A stretch of 17,055 bases of DNA from DASPPF01 sp032906705. Its GTDB lineage: Archaea > Thermoproteota > Nitrososphaeria > Nitrososphaerales > Gagatemarchaeaceae. Of this stretch, positions 1 through 7,967 are shown in pieces. Position 1 is the first letter of the stretch; the number at the start of each line of letters is the position of its first letter. The stretch spans positions 1 to 17,055 of the forward strand of contig JAJTZC010000028.1 in NCBI GenBank assembly GCA_032906705.1. Reading direction: 5' to 3'. The notes under the pieces are model-generated. The model was not told the DNA's origin. It was given only the letters and a program-made list of their open reading frames with translations, and did not search any database. The position numbers and the translations under genes are program-made.

Positions 1-1055
1 TCAGCCGCGACGGTCAGGGTCTCGTTCCGCAGCTCCCAGGCCCTGGCGATGTCCCCGCGGTCGGTCATGGCCACAGGCTCGAAACCGGAAGGTTGCGGGT
101 CAATCGAAACGGCCTCGAGCGCGCGTGTCACCTCCTCCGGGGTGGACCCATCGAACTCACAGAAGACAAGGTATTCTTCGTCCGTCCTTGAGAAGCCCCT
201 GATCTTGTCGCCCTTGCCTGTCGCAGTGAATACCGACTTGTCCACGAGCTCCAGGGCACTGGGCGCATGGGCGCGAAGGCTGGCAACCAGCACGTTGAGT
301 TCAGTGAGGCCTGTCTCGAAGATTAGCAAAGCCCTCGAGACGGGCTTAGTGCGGGTAGCGAACTTGACAAGAGTGACGATTCCGAGCGTCCCCTCAGAAC
401 CCACGAACAGTTTCGGCAAGTCGAATAGGGCACCGTGCACCACCCTGTCGAGCCTGTACCCGGATGAATTCTTGGTGACCCTTGGCGCCTCGTCCCTGAT
501 GGCTTGCTGGTTCTCGACGAGCAGACGAGCGACTTGGCCAGTGGTGCCCGCCGCAGACAAGGCTGCATCAATGGAAAGCGGTCCGACTCGAACCAGCCCC
601 TCTTCGGGGAGGACGACGCGGAGCTCCTCAACGTAGTCGATAGTGGACTTGTACTTGACGGTCCTCGACCCAGAGGAGTTGTTGGCGACCATGCCTCCGA
701 CACTGCACATTTGGTAGCTGGAAGGGTCCACTGGCATCCAGCAACCTCTGGTGTCAAGGACCGCGTTGAATTCAGATTTCAGGAGGGCTGGTTCGCACTC
801 GACCCCTCCCGTCGGGGTGAATCGGGAGGCTTTCCTTTCCTGGAGCAGGATGATTCCTCGCCCGACCGACTGGCTCGGTATCGAGGTACCGCCTCCCCTC
901 GGGGTCAGAGAAAGGCCGTTCGACTGAGCTCGCGATACGGCTTCGATAACCTCGGTTTCGCTGGACGCCACGTAGGCAGCGAAGGGAACGAGCTCGATTA
1001 TTCCAGCGTCGCGTGAAAGCTCGCGCAGCTCTTCCTTTCCCGTGAGAACCTTCAA
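1..1055 (-). CDS. FAD-linked oxidase, GlcD / D-lactate dehydrogenase type (partial, C-terminus off window)
   Basis: Reading the minus strand from a TTG at 1055 gives 351 open codons to the window edge. The N-terminal part is a PCMH-type FAD-binding domain: a LTPRGGGTSIPSQS stretch (pyrophosphate-binding loop), then DPSSYQMCSVGGMVANNSSG, then NSSGYRLDRVV and LFVGSEGTLGIVT, all typical of glycolate oxidase subunit GlcD and D-lactate dehydrogenases. The start of the FAD-oxidase C-terminal domain follows, and the family length (about 460 residues) implies roughly 110 residues lie beyond position 1. Such enzymes oxidise 2-hydroxyacids and pass electrons to quinone or an Fe-S partner; the substrate cannot be told here. 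The TTG was chosen because a TATA-like ATATATT (1078-1084) is centred 26 nt upstream, as for a leaderless transcript, and an in-frame TAA lies just beyond it. There is no ATG in the upstream part of the frame. Confidence 0.88.
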   Translation of the reverse strand, partial: MKVLTGKEELRELSRDAGIIELVPFAAYVASSETEVIEAVSRAQSNGLSLTPRGGGTSIPSQSVGRGIILLQERKASRFTPTGGVECEPALLKSEFNAVLDTRGCWMPVDPSSYQMCSVGGMVANNSSGSRTVKYKSTIDYVEELRVVLPEEGLVRVGPLSIDAALSAAGTTGQVARLLVENQQAIRDEAPRVTKNSSGYRLDRVVHGALFDLPKLFVGSEGTLGIVTLVKFATRTKPVSRALLIFETGLTELNVLVASLRAHAPSALELVDKSVFTATGKGDKIRGFSRTDEEYLVFCEFDGSTPEEVTRALEAVSIDPQPSGFEPVAMTDRGDIARAWELRNETLTVAA

Positions 1056-1077
1056 GCGCGGATTCCGAATCGGCGGG

Positions 1078-1084
1078 ATATATT
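1078..1084 (-). promoter_or_regulatory. TATA box for the FAD-linked oxidase gene
   Basis: ATATATT on the minus strand, centred about 26 nt upstream of the TTG start at 1055. This is the spacing expected when transcription starts at or very near the start codon. It matches the TATA-to-start distance at 7936 and 13818. Confidence 0.45.
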
Positions 1085-1165
1085 CGCCTTACGAGGTCAG
1101 CCTGACTTTACGACGACAGTTCCTGACATCCAAGAGTGGTAGATGCAGCGATAGGTGTAGGTTCC

Positions 1166-1265
1166 NNNNNNNNNNNNNNNNNNNNNNNNNNNNNNNNNNN
1201 NNNNNNNNNNNNNNNNNNNNNNNNNNNNNNNNNNNNNNNNNNNNNNNNNNNNNNNNNNNNNNNNN
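1166..1265. other. Assembly gap (100 N)
   Basis: Exactly 100 consecutive N, the conventional placeholder for a scaffold gap of unknown size. It removes the 5' end and promoter of the Rieske gene and any further sequence between the two flanking genes. Reading frame cannot be carried across it. The bases from 1056 to 1165 hold the oxidase promoter; I see no other gene there. Confidence 0.98.
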
Positions 1266-1972
1266 CGCCTCCGACTCAGAAACCGCAGCCTCCCAAGAGC
1301 AGCGGCAGACGGAACTTCGTGAAGGCAGTCCTCGCCGTGGGCGCGATTCTTTCTATCGCACCATTCGTCCCATGGGGGACATTCCTCACGTCTTCAGTCG
1401 GGAGCACGGGCGCGTACAAGAGGCAGAAGGTGGTCGTCGACAACAACTCAAAGTACGGTTCGGCCGCAGGTAAGACTGTGAATGTTAACGACCTCGGCAC
1501 CTTCCCCCCCGATTCTCATTGGGTCCTCACATACCCATCATCTGGAAACCTCACTGAGGACACGGACAACCCGGACACCTTCGTCAAGTTCGAGCTGATC
1601 AGGCTGCCTGCCGGTTCAACCTTCGGCGGCGACGCCAAAGACGCGACCGCCTTCGTGGCCCTAAGCAAGGTCTGCGTCCACCTCTGGTGCAGTCCCAACT
1701 ACAACCCGGCAGTCGGCCACGAGCAGTACGAGTGCCCCTGCCACGGAAGCATCTACGAGATACCCGACGGCCGTGCGGTGGACGGCCCGGCCTCGCAGCA
1801 GCCCCCGCCCACAAACGCAATACCCATGCTCACCTTAACCGCCGATTCTGACGGGACGCTTAACATCGAGCCTCCCGTCTGGGATGTGGAACACAACGGA
1901 GTGATAGGATACGGCCGGAACTACAGGAGCTACGACACCTACATCAAACTCGCCGGAACAGGCTCCGGGTGA
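1266..1972 (+). CDS. Rieske [2Fe-2S] protein (5' end in assembly gap)
   Basis: Rieske iron-sulfur subunit of a cytochrome bc/b6f-type quinol oxidase; it takes one electron from quinol at the outer membrane face. The cluster ligands are visible: CVHLWC (codons 1673-1690) and CPCHGS (1733-1750), giving two Cys and two His plus the disulfide pair, though the usual CTHLGC is changed to CVHLWC. Near the visible N-terminus, GRRNFVKAVLAVGAILSI has the twin-arginine pattern followed by a hydrophobic segment, as expected for a Tat-exported, membrane-anchored Rieske protein. The frame is open back to the gap, and a GTG at 1136 before the gap could be the start only if the gap preserves frame. The stop lies 4 nt before the cytochrome b start, so the two are cotranscribed. 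Confidence 0.93.
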
Positions 1973-1976
1973 TTAG

Positions 1977-3338
1977 TTGGCGCAAGCCCAGCAGCCGCAG
2001 AAACGGAATCTCGTCTCCAAGCTTTACGATTGGTTAGTCGACGGACTAGGGCGAACGGTGTGGATGGGAATCCAGTACACCTTTCCAAAGAGGTTCGTAA
2101 GCCCTCTAGCTTTCCTCGGCGTTCTGACAGGAATCACCTTCCTAGTGCTTGGCGTGACAGGGGGCGCATTGATGATCTATTACCAGCCCACGCTCGCTGG
2201 CTGCGGCAGCCTCACATGCGCCTTCTCGAGCGTTGCCCGGATCAACGATGCAGTCCCCTACGGATGGCTGCTTCGGAACCTCCACTATGTCGCCTCAAAC
2301 GCCATGGTTGTCTTGGCCATCCTTCACTTGTACTATCAGTATTTCAGCGGCAGGTTCAAGATTAAGAACGAAGTCCTCTGGGTGACGGGAATAATTCTGG
2401 GGGTGATAACCGTGGTTGAGGCCTACACCGGCTACGACCTGATCTTCAACCAGAGAGGAGGGCTTGCAATCGAGATTGGCTCCTCCCTGGCCAACGCCTC
2501 GCCGGTGATTGGCGGGCAGCTCAGGCTCGCCGTCTTCGGCGCCGGCTTCACTGACTTCATACTGAGGCTCTATTCTGCCCACGTTTTCATTTTTCCGATG
2601 GTCATGGTTCTACTCGTCTTTCTCCACTTTCCGCGCTACCTCGTCTTCGACATCCCTGTGGTCTCTTCCGTCGTGGGAATGCTGTTCATAATTGGGGGAG
2701 TTTTCCCAGTCGAGTTGGGGACTCCGTACAGCCCTAGCTCCCCCATACTAACAATACCTGAATGGTACTTCAACGCCCTCTACGCCCTTCTCCGGACAGA
2801 GTTCGACAAGTTTGTCATGGGCGGGGTGATACCCGCCCTGTTCATCCTCATGGCACTTGTAGTTCCGTTCGTTGACACCTCCAAGAGGCTGAGCTGGAAG
2901 GAGAGGCCATTCTTTACGGCCCTCGGAATCACAAGCATCGCCCAGATTTTCATCACGACCGCTTGGGGCTTTTATGTCAACCCCGACTCGTCGCTGCCGA
3001 CTCTCTCGAGGCTCTTGGTCCCTCCCACGCTCTACTTCGGGTCAATGGTTGGCGTCAGCGCACTTTCCTTCGTCCTAACCTACGCCTACCTGCGCTACTT
3101 GAGGGCGAAGGAAAGGGTCAGGAAAGCAGTGGCGCCCCTAACTCCTTTGCTGAATAGGCGTTGGGTCTACGTCGTGTTCCTTCTACTGATTCTCGCCCAA
3201 GTCGCCTTGAATGGACTCGCGGTTTCAGCCATTGCGCTGGGGTTGCGGAACATGGCCCTCTTCGATATCGGTGCCGTCCTTGTCTCCTTCGGGATCATTG
3301 CACACTTGTACAGGTACAGCCAGAACCTTCCCTTCTAG
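1977..3338 (+). CDS. Cytochrome b of a bc/b6f-type complex
   Basis: Membrane cytochrome b, 453 residues from a TTG start 4 nt after the Rieske stop. Heme ligands are H103/H117 (14 apart) in GWLLRNLH...ILH and H202/H217 (15 apart) in SAHVFIFP...FLH. The 15-residue spacing of the second pair is the b6-type value; mitochondrial-type cytochrome b has 14. The Qo-site PEWY motif is at 261-264, followed by helices equivalent to subunit IV, so N- and C-terminal halves are fused in one chain. Beyond the usual eight helices, two or three further hydrophobic segments follow (about residues 345-370 and 390-445). No cytochrome c1 or other heme c gene is visible nearby, so the downstream electron acceptor is not known. 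The stop overlaps that of the opposing methyltransferase gene. Confidence 0.95.
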   Translation: MAQAQQPQKRNLVSKLYDWLVDGLGRTVWMGIQYTFPKRFVSPLAFLGVLTGITFLVLGVTGGALMIYYQPTLAGCGSLTCAFSSVARINDAVPYGWLLRNLHYVASNAMVVLAILHLYYQYFSGRFKIKNEVLWVTGIILGVITVVEAYTGYDLIFNQRGGLAIEIGSSLANASPVIGGQLRLAVFGAGFTDFILRLYSAHVFIFPMVMVLLVFLHFPRYLVFDIPVVSSVVGMLFIIGGVFPVELGTPYSPSSPILTIPEWYFNALYALLRTEFDKFVMGGVIPALFILMALVVPFVDTSKRLSWKERPFFTALGITSIAQIFITTAWGFYVNPDSSLPTLSRLLVPPTLYFGSMVGVSALSFVLTYAYLRYLRAKERVRKAVAPLTPLLNRRWVYVVFLLLILAQVALNGLAVSAIALGLRNMALFDIGAVLVSFGIIAHLYRYSQNLPF

Positions 3339-4093
3339 CGTCTAGGAGTGATGTCCGCGACGAGCTCCAGCCAGCGGGGCCCAACTTCCCTGACCCTCCT
3401 GATTCGATAGGTCGCACTCTTTGGCAACAGCTCGTCGAGCTCGAGCCCGAGGTTCTCTCGTGCTTCCTCTTCGTTCCGACCTGGCATATGCCTGTAGTAG
3501 TGGATTACTCCTTCACTCTTGGCTACTGAAAGGGCGTCTGGGAGGAACCGATTTGCGGCCGAGGGATGCGGCATCAGAATCCTGTCGAACTTGCCTTTGA
3601 CAGTTCCCTTCAACTCCGACGCATCGCAGTTGACCACTTCGACAAGGCTGGCCACCTTGTTCAACTTGACGTTCTCTTCGTGAAGCCTGCACGCGTACCG
3701 GTTCAGCTCGCAGCTTGTCACACGGGCTCCGCTCCGCTTGGCGATCACGATGCTGAAAGGACCGACGCCTGCAAACATGTTCAGAACTCGTTCCTTACGC
3801 TTGACTGCCACAGCCACCCTCAGCCTCTCAGTCGAGAGCCTCGGCGAGAAGTAGCAGCGCCTCACGTCCACCTTGAAAGAGCACCCGTTCTCCCTGTGGA
3901 CAGTAAGAGTCCTCCTGGCTCCGGCGAGGTGCCTCAGCCTGCGGAGACGGTACTCGCCCTCGACCCCACCCTCCTGTTGGAAGACTGACCTCACGTTGGG
4001 CACCTCGCCGAGGAGGGCCTTGGCCAGCCTCCTCATCGGCGTTCGCGCGGGCCCTGTGAACCTGACTATCGCGATGTCGCCAATGACGTCCAC
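3335..4093 (-). CDS. Trm5/Taw2-family tRNA guanine-37 methyltransferase
   Basis: Class I SAM-dependent methyltransferase of the Trm5 family (COG2520 type), which makes m1G37 in tRNA or, in related members, takes part in wyosine synthesis. The protein opens with VDVIGDIAIVRF, the start of the D2 domain. YFSPRLSTER follows at 81-90, the SAM motif NMFAGVGPF at 105-113, CELN at 128-131, and MPHPSAANRFL from 174. The GTG at 4093 gives 252 residues and omits the N-terminal D1 domain. The same frame stays open upstream and still reads like Trm5 (LIRKLADDAG...SARISTG), so the true start may be a rare codon near CTG 4156, overlapping the end of the ABCE1 gene. It is the last gene of the minus-strand directon. 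Trm5 versus Taw2 cannot be settled by eye. Confidence 0.85.
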   Translation of the reverse strand: MDVIGDIAIVRFTGPARTPMRRLAKALLGEVPNVRSVFQQEGGVEGEYRLRRLRHLAGARRTLTVHRENGCSFKVDVRRCYFSPRLSTERLRVAVAVKRKERVLNMFAGVGPFSIVIAKRSGARVTSCELNRYACRLHEENVKLNKVASLVEVVNCDASELKGTVKGKFDRILMPHPSAANRFLPDALSVAKSEGVIHYYRHMPGRNEEEARENLGLELDELLPKSATYRIRRVREVGPRWLELVADITPRR

Positions 4094-4148
4094 CCCGGTT
4101 GAGATTCGGGCAGAGCCGCCCTCGAGCCCGGCATCATCGGCGAGCTTC

Positions 4149-5957
4149 CTAATCAGCCGGGGCAGGCTCTTCGACCTTCGACACGTAGTAGTAGGTACCC
4201 CGGGCCTTCTGATCCCTGTCCAGCTTGCTCCCGGGCTTGTTGACCCGCGGCCGCCCGCTCGTGATGTCCCGTCTGTACGTGAGCCCCACCTCTCTGAGGA
4301 ACAGATTCATTCCATCATCCTTCGCACGCGGCTGGCTCGCTTCTCCGGCAACTCCTGGCGCTCCCTCGAATACGATCAGCCTGTCCGAGACAAGGTCCAC
4401 GACCTGCAGGTCGTGGTCGATCACCACGGCCCCTTTGTCGCGGACCTTCACCAGCCTCGATATCGCCTTGGCTATGACGAACCTGTCTTCCACGTCCAGG
4501 AAGGCCGAGGGTTCGTCCAGCGCATAGACCTCCGCGTCCTGTGCCATGGTCGCGATGATCGCGACCTTCTGCAATTCGCCTCCGCTAAGGTCGCCAACAT
4601 TCCTTGCGAGGAGCTTTTCCATCTTCAGTGGCAGGGCGAGCGCATCCTGGAGGACGGGTTCGTCGTACTTCGTCCCAAGGGTCGACTGGAAGAATTCGCC
4701 AACGGTGCCCTTGAACTCGGATGAAAGGTACTGGGGCTTGTAGGCCACCTTGGCCTCTGTTGAGACGCTTCCCTGGTCGGGCTTCTCCTCGCCCGCGATC
4801 ATTCTGAGGAAGGTGGTCTTGCCGAGGGCGTTCGCCCCTACAACTCCAAGGATGGTCCTCCGGTTGATGGTCCCGGCCGAGACAGATAGGCTGAAGGCCC
4901 CGAAGGACTTCCGGAGGTCGGTGTAGCTCGTCAATTCGCTCTCGCTTTCAGCCACCTCGGCCACCGACTTCTGCCCGAATGAAACCGGCTTGTCCCTGAA
5001 CCGTATGTTCTCGACTGGGAGGTATCCGTCAAGGAGCGAGTTTATCCCTGTCCTCGACGAATAGAGCCCCGAGACTACGCCGTAGGCACCCGGCTCGCCG
5101 TAGATTATCTGCACATAGTCCGCCACATAATCCAGGAATGCCATGTCGTGCTCTACAACGAGAACGGCCCTGCCAGACGCGGCGAGCCCTCTGATCAGTC
5201 TAGAAACGGCCAGCCTCTGATATACGTCGTTGTATGACGAAGGCTCGTCGAAGAGGTACAATTCGGCATCCTTCAGGGCAGCCGCGGCCACCGCAAGCCT
5301 CTGCAGCTCCCCGCCGCTGAGCTCTTTGACGTTCTTGGAAAGGGAATCTCCGAGACTCAACGATTCCACCACCTCGTCGAGTTTCCTTCTTTCATCCATC
5401 TTCCTCAGCATCGACCCCGCGTCGCCCTCCCAAGCTTCGGGAATCCTATAGACTGCCTGGGGCTTCAGCGCGACCCTCATATCCCCGTCGGAAACCCTTC
5501 GGAAGTGCTCCTTCATCTCCCGGCCGCTGAGATATGACAGAAACTTGTCCCACGTCGCCTCATGCTCGTAGTCGCCCAGGTTCGGGACGAGAGAGCCAGC
5601 CAGAACCTTCAGGGCGGTCGACTTGCCTATCCCGTTTCTTCCCACAAGCCCAACGACCTGCCCCTTGCGAACCGTGGGGATCTTGAAGAGCCGGAAGGAG
5701 TTGACCCCGTACTGGTGGATCTTGTCCTTCTTGAGCTCCTCGCTGAGGTTGAGTATGTCGATTGCGTCGAACGGGCAGACCTTGATGCAGATCCCGCAGC
5801 CGATGCATAGCTCCTCGGATATCAGTGATATCTTATCGGGGTCGAGCACGATGCACTCTTCCCCGTTGATGTTGACCGGGCATTCCTTGATGCATTCCAG
5901 CCCACACTTCTTCGACTGACACAAGTCACGGTCGACGACGGCAACCCTGTGCACCAT
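4149..5957 (-). CDS. ABCE1 / Rli1 ribosome recycling ATPase
   Basis: Full-length ABCE1 (602 residues), the soluble twin-ATPase that splits ribosomes after termination. Two [4Fe-4S] clusters sit at the N-terminus: Cys 13, 18, 22, 26 and Cys 51, 54, 57, 61. The first nucleotide-binding domain has Walker A GRNGIGKST (106-114), signature LSGGELQRLAVAAA and Walker B LYLFDEPSSYND. The second has GANALGKTT, LSGGELQKVAII and VYALDEPSAFLD. The ATG at 5957 is preceded by GAGGG about 7 nt away, a plausible ribosome binding site, and lies 10 nt after the stop of the membrane-protein gene. Length, motif order and the extended N-terminus all fit the archaeal family. Confidence 0.97.
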   Translation of the reverse strand: MVHRVAVVDRDLCQSKKCGLECIKECPVNINGEECIVLDPDKISLISEELCIGCGICIKVCPFDAIDILNLSEELKKDKIHQYGVNSFRLFKIPTVRKGQVVGLVGRNGIGKSTALKVLAGSLVPNLGDYEHEATWDKFLSYLSGREMKEHFRRVSDGDMRVALKPQAVYRIPEAWEGDAGSMLRKMDERRKLDEVVESLSLGDSLSKNVKELSGGELQRLAVAAAALKDAELYLFDEPSSYNDVYQRLAVSRLIRGLAASGRAVLVVEHDMAFLDYVADYVQIIYGEPGAYGVVSGLYSSRTGINSLLDGYLPVENIRFRDKPVSFGQKSVAEVAESESELTSYTDLRKSFGAFSLSVSAGTINRRTILGVVGANALGKTTFLRMIAGEEKPDQGSVSTEAKVAYKPQYLSSEFKGTVGEFFQSTLGTKYDEPVLQDALALPLKMEKLLARNVGDLSGGELQKVAIIATMAQDAEVYALDEPSAFLDVEDRFVIAKAISRLVKVRDKGAVVIDHDLQVVDLVSDRLIVFEGAPGVAGEASQPRAKDDGMNLFLREVGLTYRRDITSGRPRVNKPGSKLDRDQKARGTYYYVSKVEEPAPAD

Positions 5958-5967
5958 ACCGATGCCC

Positions 5968-6471
5968 TCAGTGCTCTTGGAGTCGCTTCGGGATGGGGCA
6001 GAACCAGCATATCGCTGGGTCCCCGTCCAGGGCGAGGCTCGCGCAGCTGTGCCTGCTCCGCATCAGCCTCCATATCTCGTCGTCGTCCTCCACGCCCGCC
6101 AGATGGATTGCTTCGTGCTCCTCGATGACGGGGAGCAGCCTGCAGCCTGAACAGAGGGGCTTGACGAACGCCATCGGCTTCAAGCCCGTGACCAGCATCA
6201 GCGCACCTGTTGTGCCAAGCAACCAGAGGGAGAGCACTAGCCCTACCAGCCCGCCCGCGGGAAAGAGGAGCCCGCCGACCGCCAGGCCAGAACCCAACAG
6301 GAAAGAGCCCAGAGCTATGCCAGCCCTCCCGCGCTCGAAAGAGAAACCGATGGCGTTCTTCGGCAGGGAAGAAACGAGGAGGGCCGGGACAAGCAGGCGC
6401 AGGAGAGGCGAGAGTCTGAACGTCTTCATGCCGGAGGCCACCGCGCGCCACTGGTCTCTGCCCGCTAGCAT
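5968..6471 (-). CDS. Small membrane protein with C-terminal Cys/His metal-site-like region
   Basis: I do not recognise this family. The 167-residue product has a hydrophobic stretch at about 20-36 and two strong, Gly-rich membrane segments at about 50-72 and 74-97. A soluble tail follows with C107-x2-C110, H119, H123, H141, C143 and C155-x2-C158. Two CxxC pairs plus histidines suggest one or two zinc (or Fe-S) sites on the cytoplasmic or outer face. The frame is bounded by a 24-nt gap after surE and a 10-nt gap before the ABCE1 gene, so it is probably cotranscribed with both. M15 is an alternative start. The longer overlapping reading in another frame (5822-6451) is Pro/Arg-rich and runs into the ABCE1 gene, so it is not preferred. 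Confidence 0.7.
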   Translation of the reverse strand: MLAGRDQWRAVASGMKTFRLSPLLRLLVPALLVSSLPKNAIGFSFERGRAGIALGSFLLGSGLAVGGLLFPAGGLVGLVLSLWLLGTTGALMLVTGLKPMAFVKPLCSGCRLLPVIEEHEAIHLAGVEDDDEIWRLMRSRHSCASLALDGDPAICWFCPIPKRLQEH

Positions 6472-6495
6472 CTCTTGAGCTCCGCGCCCCTCTCG

Positions 6496-7338
6496 CTATT
6501 TATTCCTGCGGGAGCGCCCGGGGCGCTTCCCGACCCTTTGCTGGACAGTGGCCTTCAGCCTTTCCAGGCCCCCGGAGATGGGACCGGACATGTTGAGCAC
6601 TAGCGGAGTTATGGAGATCTGCTTCTTCGTCAGGACGGCCTCTGCGTCCGAGTTGGCAGGGAACTCGGAGAGCCGCTCGCCGAAGAGCCAGTAGTACGCC
6701 CTCCCCCGCGGGTCCTTTCTCACGATGACCTTCTGAGTGTACTTCCTGCGCGCGACTTCCGTCAGGACCAGCTGAGTCCCGGAGTCGATCTTTGAGGGGA
6801 AATTCACGTTGAGGAGCTCGGCCCCGTCAGGCATCCCGTTCTCCAGCACATCTCTGGCTATCTCCCCGGCTACGACCGCGGCTCTGGCAAAGTCCGGCTG
6901 GGCGTACTCTAACGTGAAGAGCGACTCTTCGCCCACCTCCATGGAGAAGGCGATTGCGGGAATCCCCGTGAGGGCGGCTTCAAGGGCTGCGGCCACCGTG
7001 CCTGAAGCGAGAATGTCCTCGAAGGTGTTGTTGTCGCCTATGTTGATTCCCGAAGCGACCAGGTCCGGCTTCCGGGGGAGGAGCTTGTTGACGCCTATGA
7101 GGACGCAGTCGCCCGGGCTGCCGGAGACTGCGAAGCAGTCGAACTGCCCTCTGCTCACCTTGCTTACACGCAATGGCTTGTGGAAAGTGAGGCTGAGCGC
7201 CGTCGCGCTCTGTGGCTGTTCAGGAGCCACGATTATCACGTCAGCGTACTTGGATATCGCATTCGCGAGCTCGATCACCCCGTTGCTCTGAACGCTGTCG
7301 TCGTTGGTGACCATCACCAGCTTTCTAATTCTTGCCAA
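6496..7338 (-). CDS. surE: SurE, 5'/3'-nucleotidase (stationary-phase survival protein)
   Basis: Metal-dependent phosphatase that removes phosphate from nucleoside 5'- and 3'-monophosphates. Visible SurE motifs are TNDDS (11-15, metal-binding Asp pair), APE (38-40), SGSPGDC (72-78), SGINIGDN (96-103, metal-binding Asn region), SGTVAA (112-117) and VNFPS. The family normally has NDDG; Ser here is a mild deviation. The product is 280 residues, slightly longer than the usual 250-270, with a basic C-terminal tail GKRPGRSRRNK. The TTG start at 7338 overlaps the end of the regulator gene by 14 nt; the first residues before VMVTNDD make this start fit better than the internal ATG, but the latter is possible. 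Second gene of the minus-strand directon. Confidence 0.93.
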   Translation of the reverse strand: MARIRKLVMVTNDDSVQSNGVIELANAISKYADVIIVAPEQPQSATALSLTFHKPLRVSKVSRGQFDCFAVSGSPGDCVLIGVNKLLPRKPDLVASGINIGDNNTFEDILASGTVAAALEAALTGIPAIAFSMEVGEESLFTLEYAQPDFARAAVVAGEIARDVLENGMPDGAELLNVNFPSKIDSGTQLVLTEVARRKYTQKVIVRKDPRGRAYYWLFGERLSEFPANSDAEAVLTKKQISITPLVLNMSGPISGGLERLKATVQQRVGKRPGRSRRNK

Positions 7339-7936
7339 CCTTCCTCGCCCTGGCCAGCGCCATCCCTAAAGTTCTCTTAGCGTCCCTGAGACCGTGGTGC
7401 TCCCTGAGCGCCCTCTCCGCTTCCTCAAGGCTCTCTTCCGTGAAAGCGGTCTGGACAAGCAGCCTCTCATCGTCCTTGACCTTCAGCGCCCTGATTATTG
7501 CATCGATCCGTGTTTCCGTGTCCACAAACTCATCTATCGTCCTGCCAAGCTTCCGGGCCTGGTCGCGGATTCGCCGTCTCTGAACTATGGCGTCAGCCGC
7601 GAGCGATTCCAAGTCTCTCACTGCATCTTCGCTCTTCGCGGCTCGCTCCGGGCTTCTCGACATCTTCACGATTGTCAGGTCGCCTTGGGAGAAGTCCCCT
7701 ATCCGCAGCCCTTTCATTGAGTAGAGCTTCCTCACAGGAATGGACCCACCCGCGACCCGCTTTTCGGCTACGAGCCCGAGCTTGCTCAACTTGTCCAGGT
7801 GCTTCAGCACGCCCTGCACAGAGATGCCGGTGAGGGCTGCCAGCTCGCGCAGAGTCCTGGGGCGAACGGAGATGAGGTCTGCGATCCGAAGCCTCGCCTT
7901 CGAGGAAACAACCCCTTCGATTGTTGAACTGCTCAC
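7325..7936 (-). CDS. Winged-helix (ArsR-like) transcriptional regulator with helical C-terminus
   Basis: A 203-residue DNA-binding protein. Residues about 10-80 form a winged helix-turn-helix: RPRTLRELAALTGISVQGVL is helix 2-turn-recognition helix, followed by HLDKLSKLGLVAEKR and a wing with KLYS. The rest (about 95-200) is strongly helical and charged, probably a coiled-coil dimerisation or sensor region. The GTG start at 7936 is supported by a TATA box centred 26 nt upstream. It is transcribed divergently from hsp20-cdc48 across 68 nt holding inverted repeats, and it heads the directon with surE and the ABCE1 gene. By its position I infer control of its own gene and of hsp20-cdc48. No effector-binding residues are recognisable. 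Confidence 0.88.
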   Translation of the reverse strand: MSSSTIEGVVSSKARLRIADLISVRPRTLRELAALTGISVQGVLKHLDKLSKLGLVAEKRVAGGSIPVRKLYSMKGLRIGDFSQGDLTIVKMSRSPERAAKSEDAVRDLESLAADAIVQRRRIRDQARKLGRTIDEFVDTETRIDAIIRALKVKDDERLLVQTAFTEESLEEAERALREHHGLRDAKRTLGMALARARKVGKN

Positions 7937-7957
7937 GAAGACGAGTTCTCCACAAGA

Positions 7958-7967
7958 TTTATAAAAA
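7958..7967 (-). promoter_or_regulatory. TATA box of the winged-helix regulator gene
   Basis: TTTTTATAAA on the minus strand, centred about 26 nt upstream of the GTG start at 7936, implying a leaderless or nearly leaderless transcript. On the plus strand the same AT-rich tract lies about 42 nt upstream of the hsp20 ATG, too far to be its core TATA box unless the leader is longer. Confidence 0.55.

Noticed and set aside
504..1016. 170-residue plus-strand open frame
   Set aside because: It is antisense to the FAD-linked oxidase, whose frame matches well-known family motifs along its whole length.
1042..1473. Plus-strand frame through the N gap
   Set aside because: It is out of frame with the Rieske protein and consists partly of unknown bases; no motif.
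3873..4724. 283-residue plus-strand open frame
   Set aside because: It is antisense to the end of the ABCE1 gene and the Trm5-like gene; no recognisable domain.
5822..6451. 209-residue minus-strand open frame overlapping the membrane protein
   Set aside because: Pro/Arg/Gly-rich out-of-frame product that runs into the ABCE1 coding region; the 167-residue frame has coherent membrane segments and better spacing.
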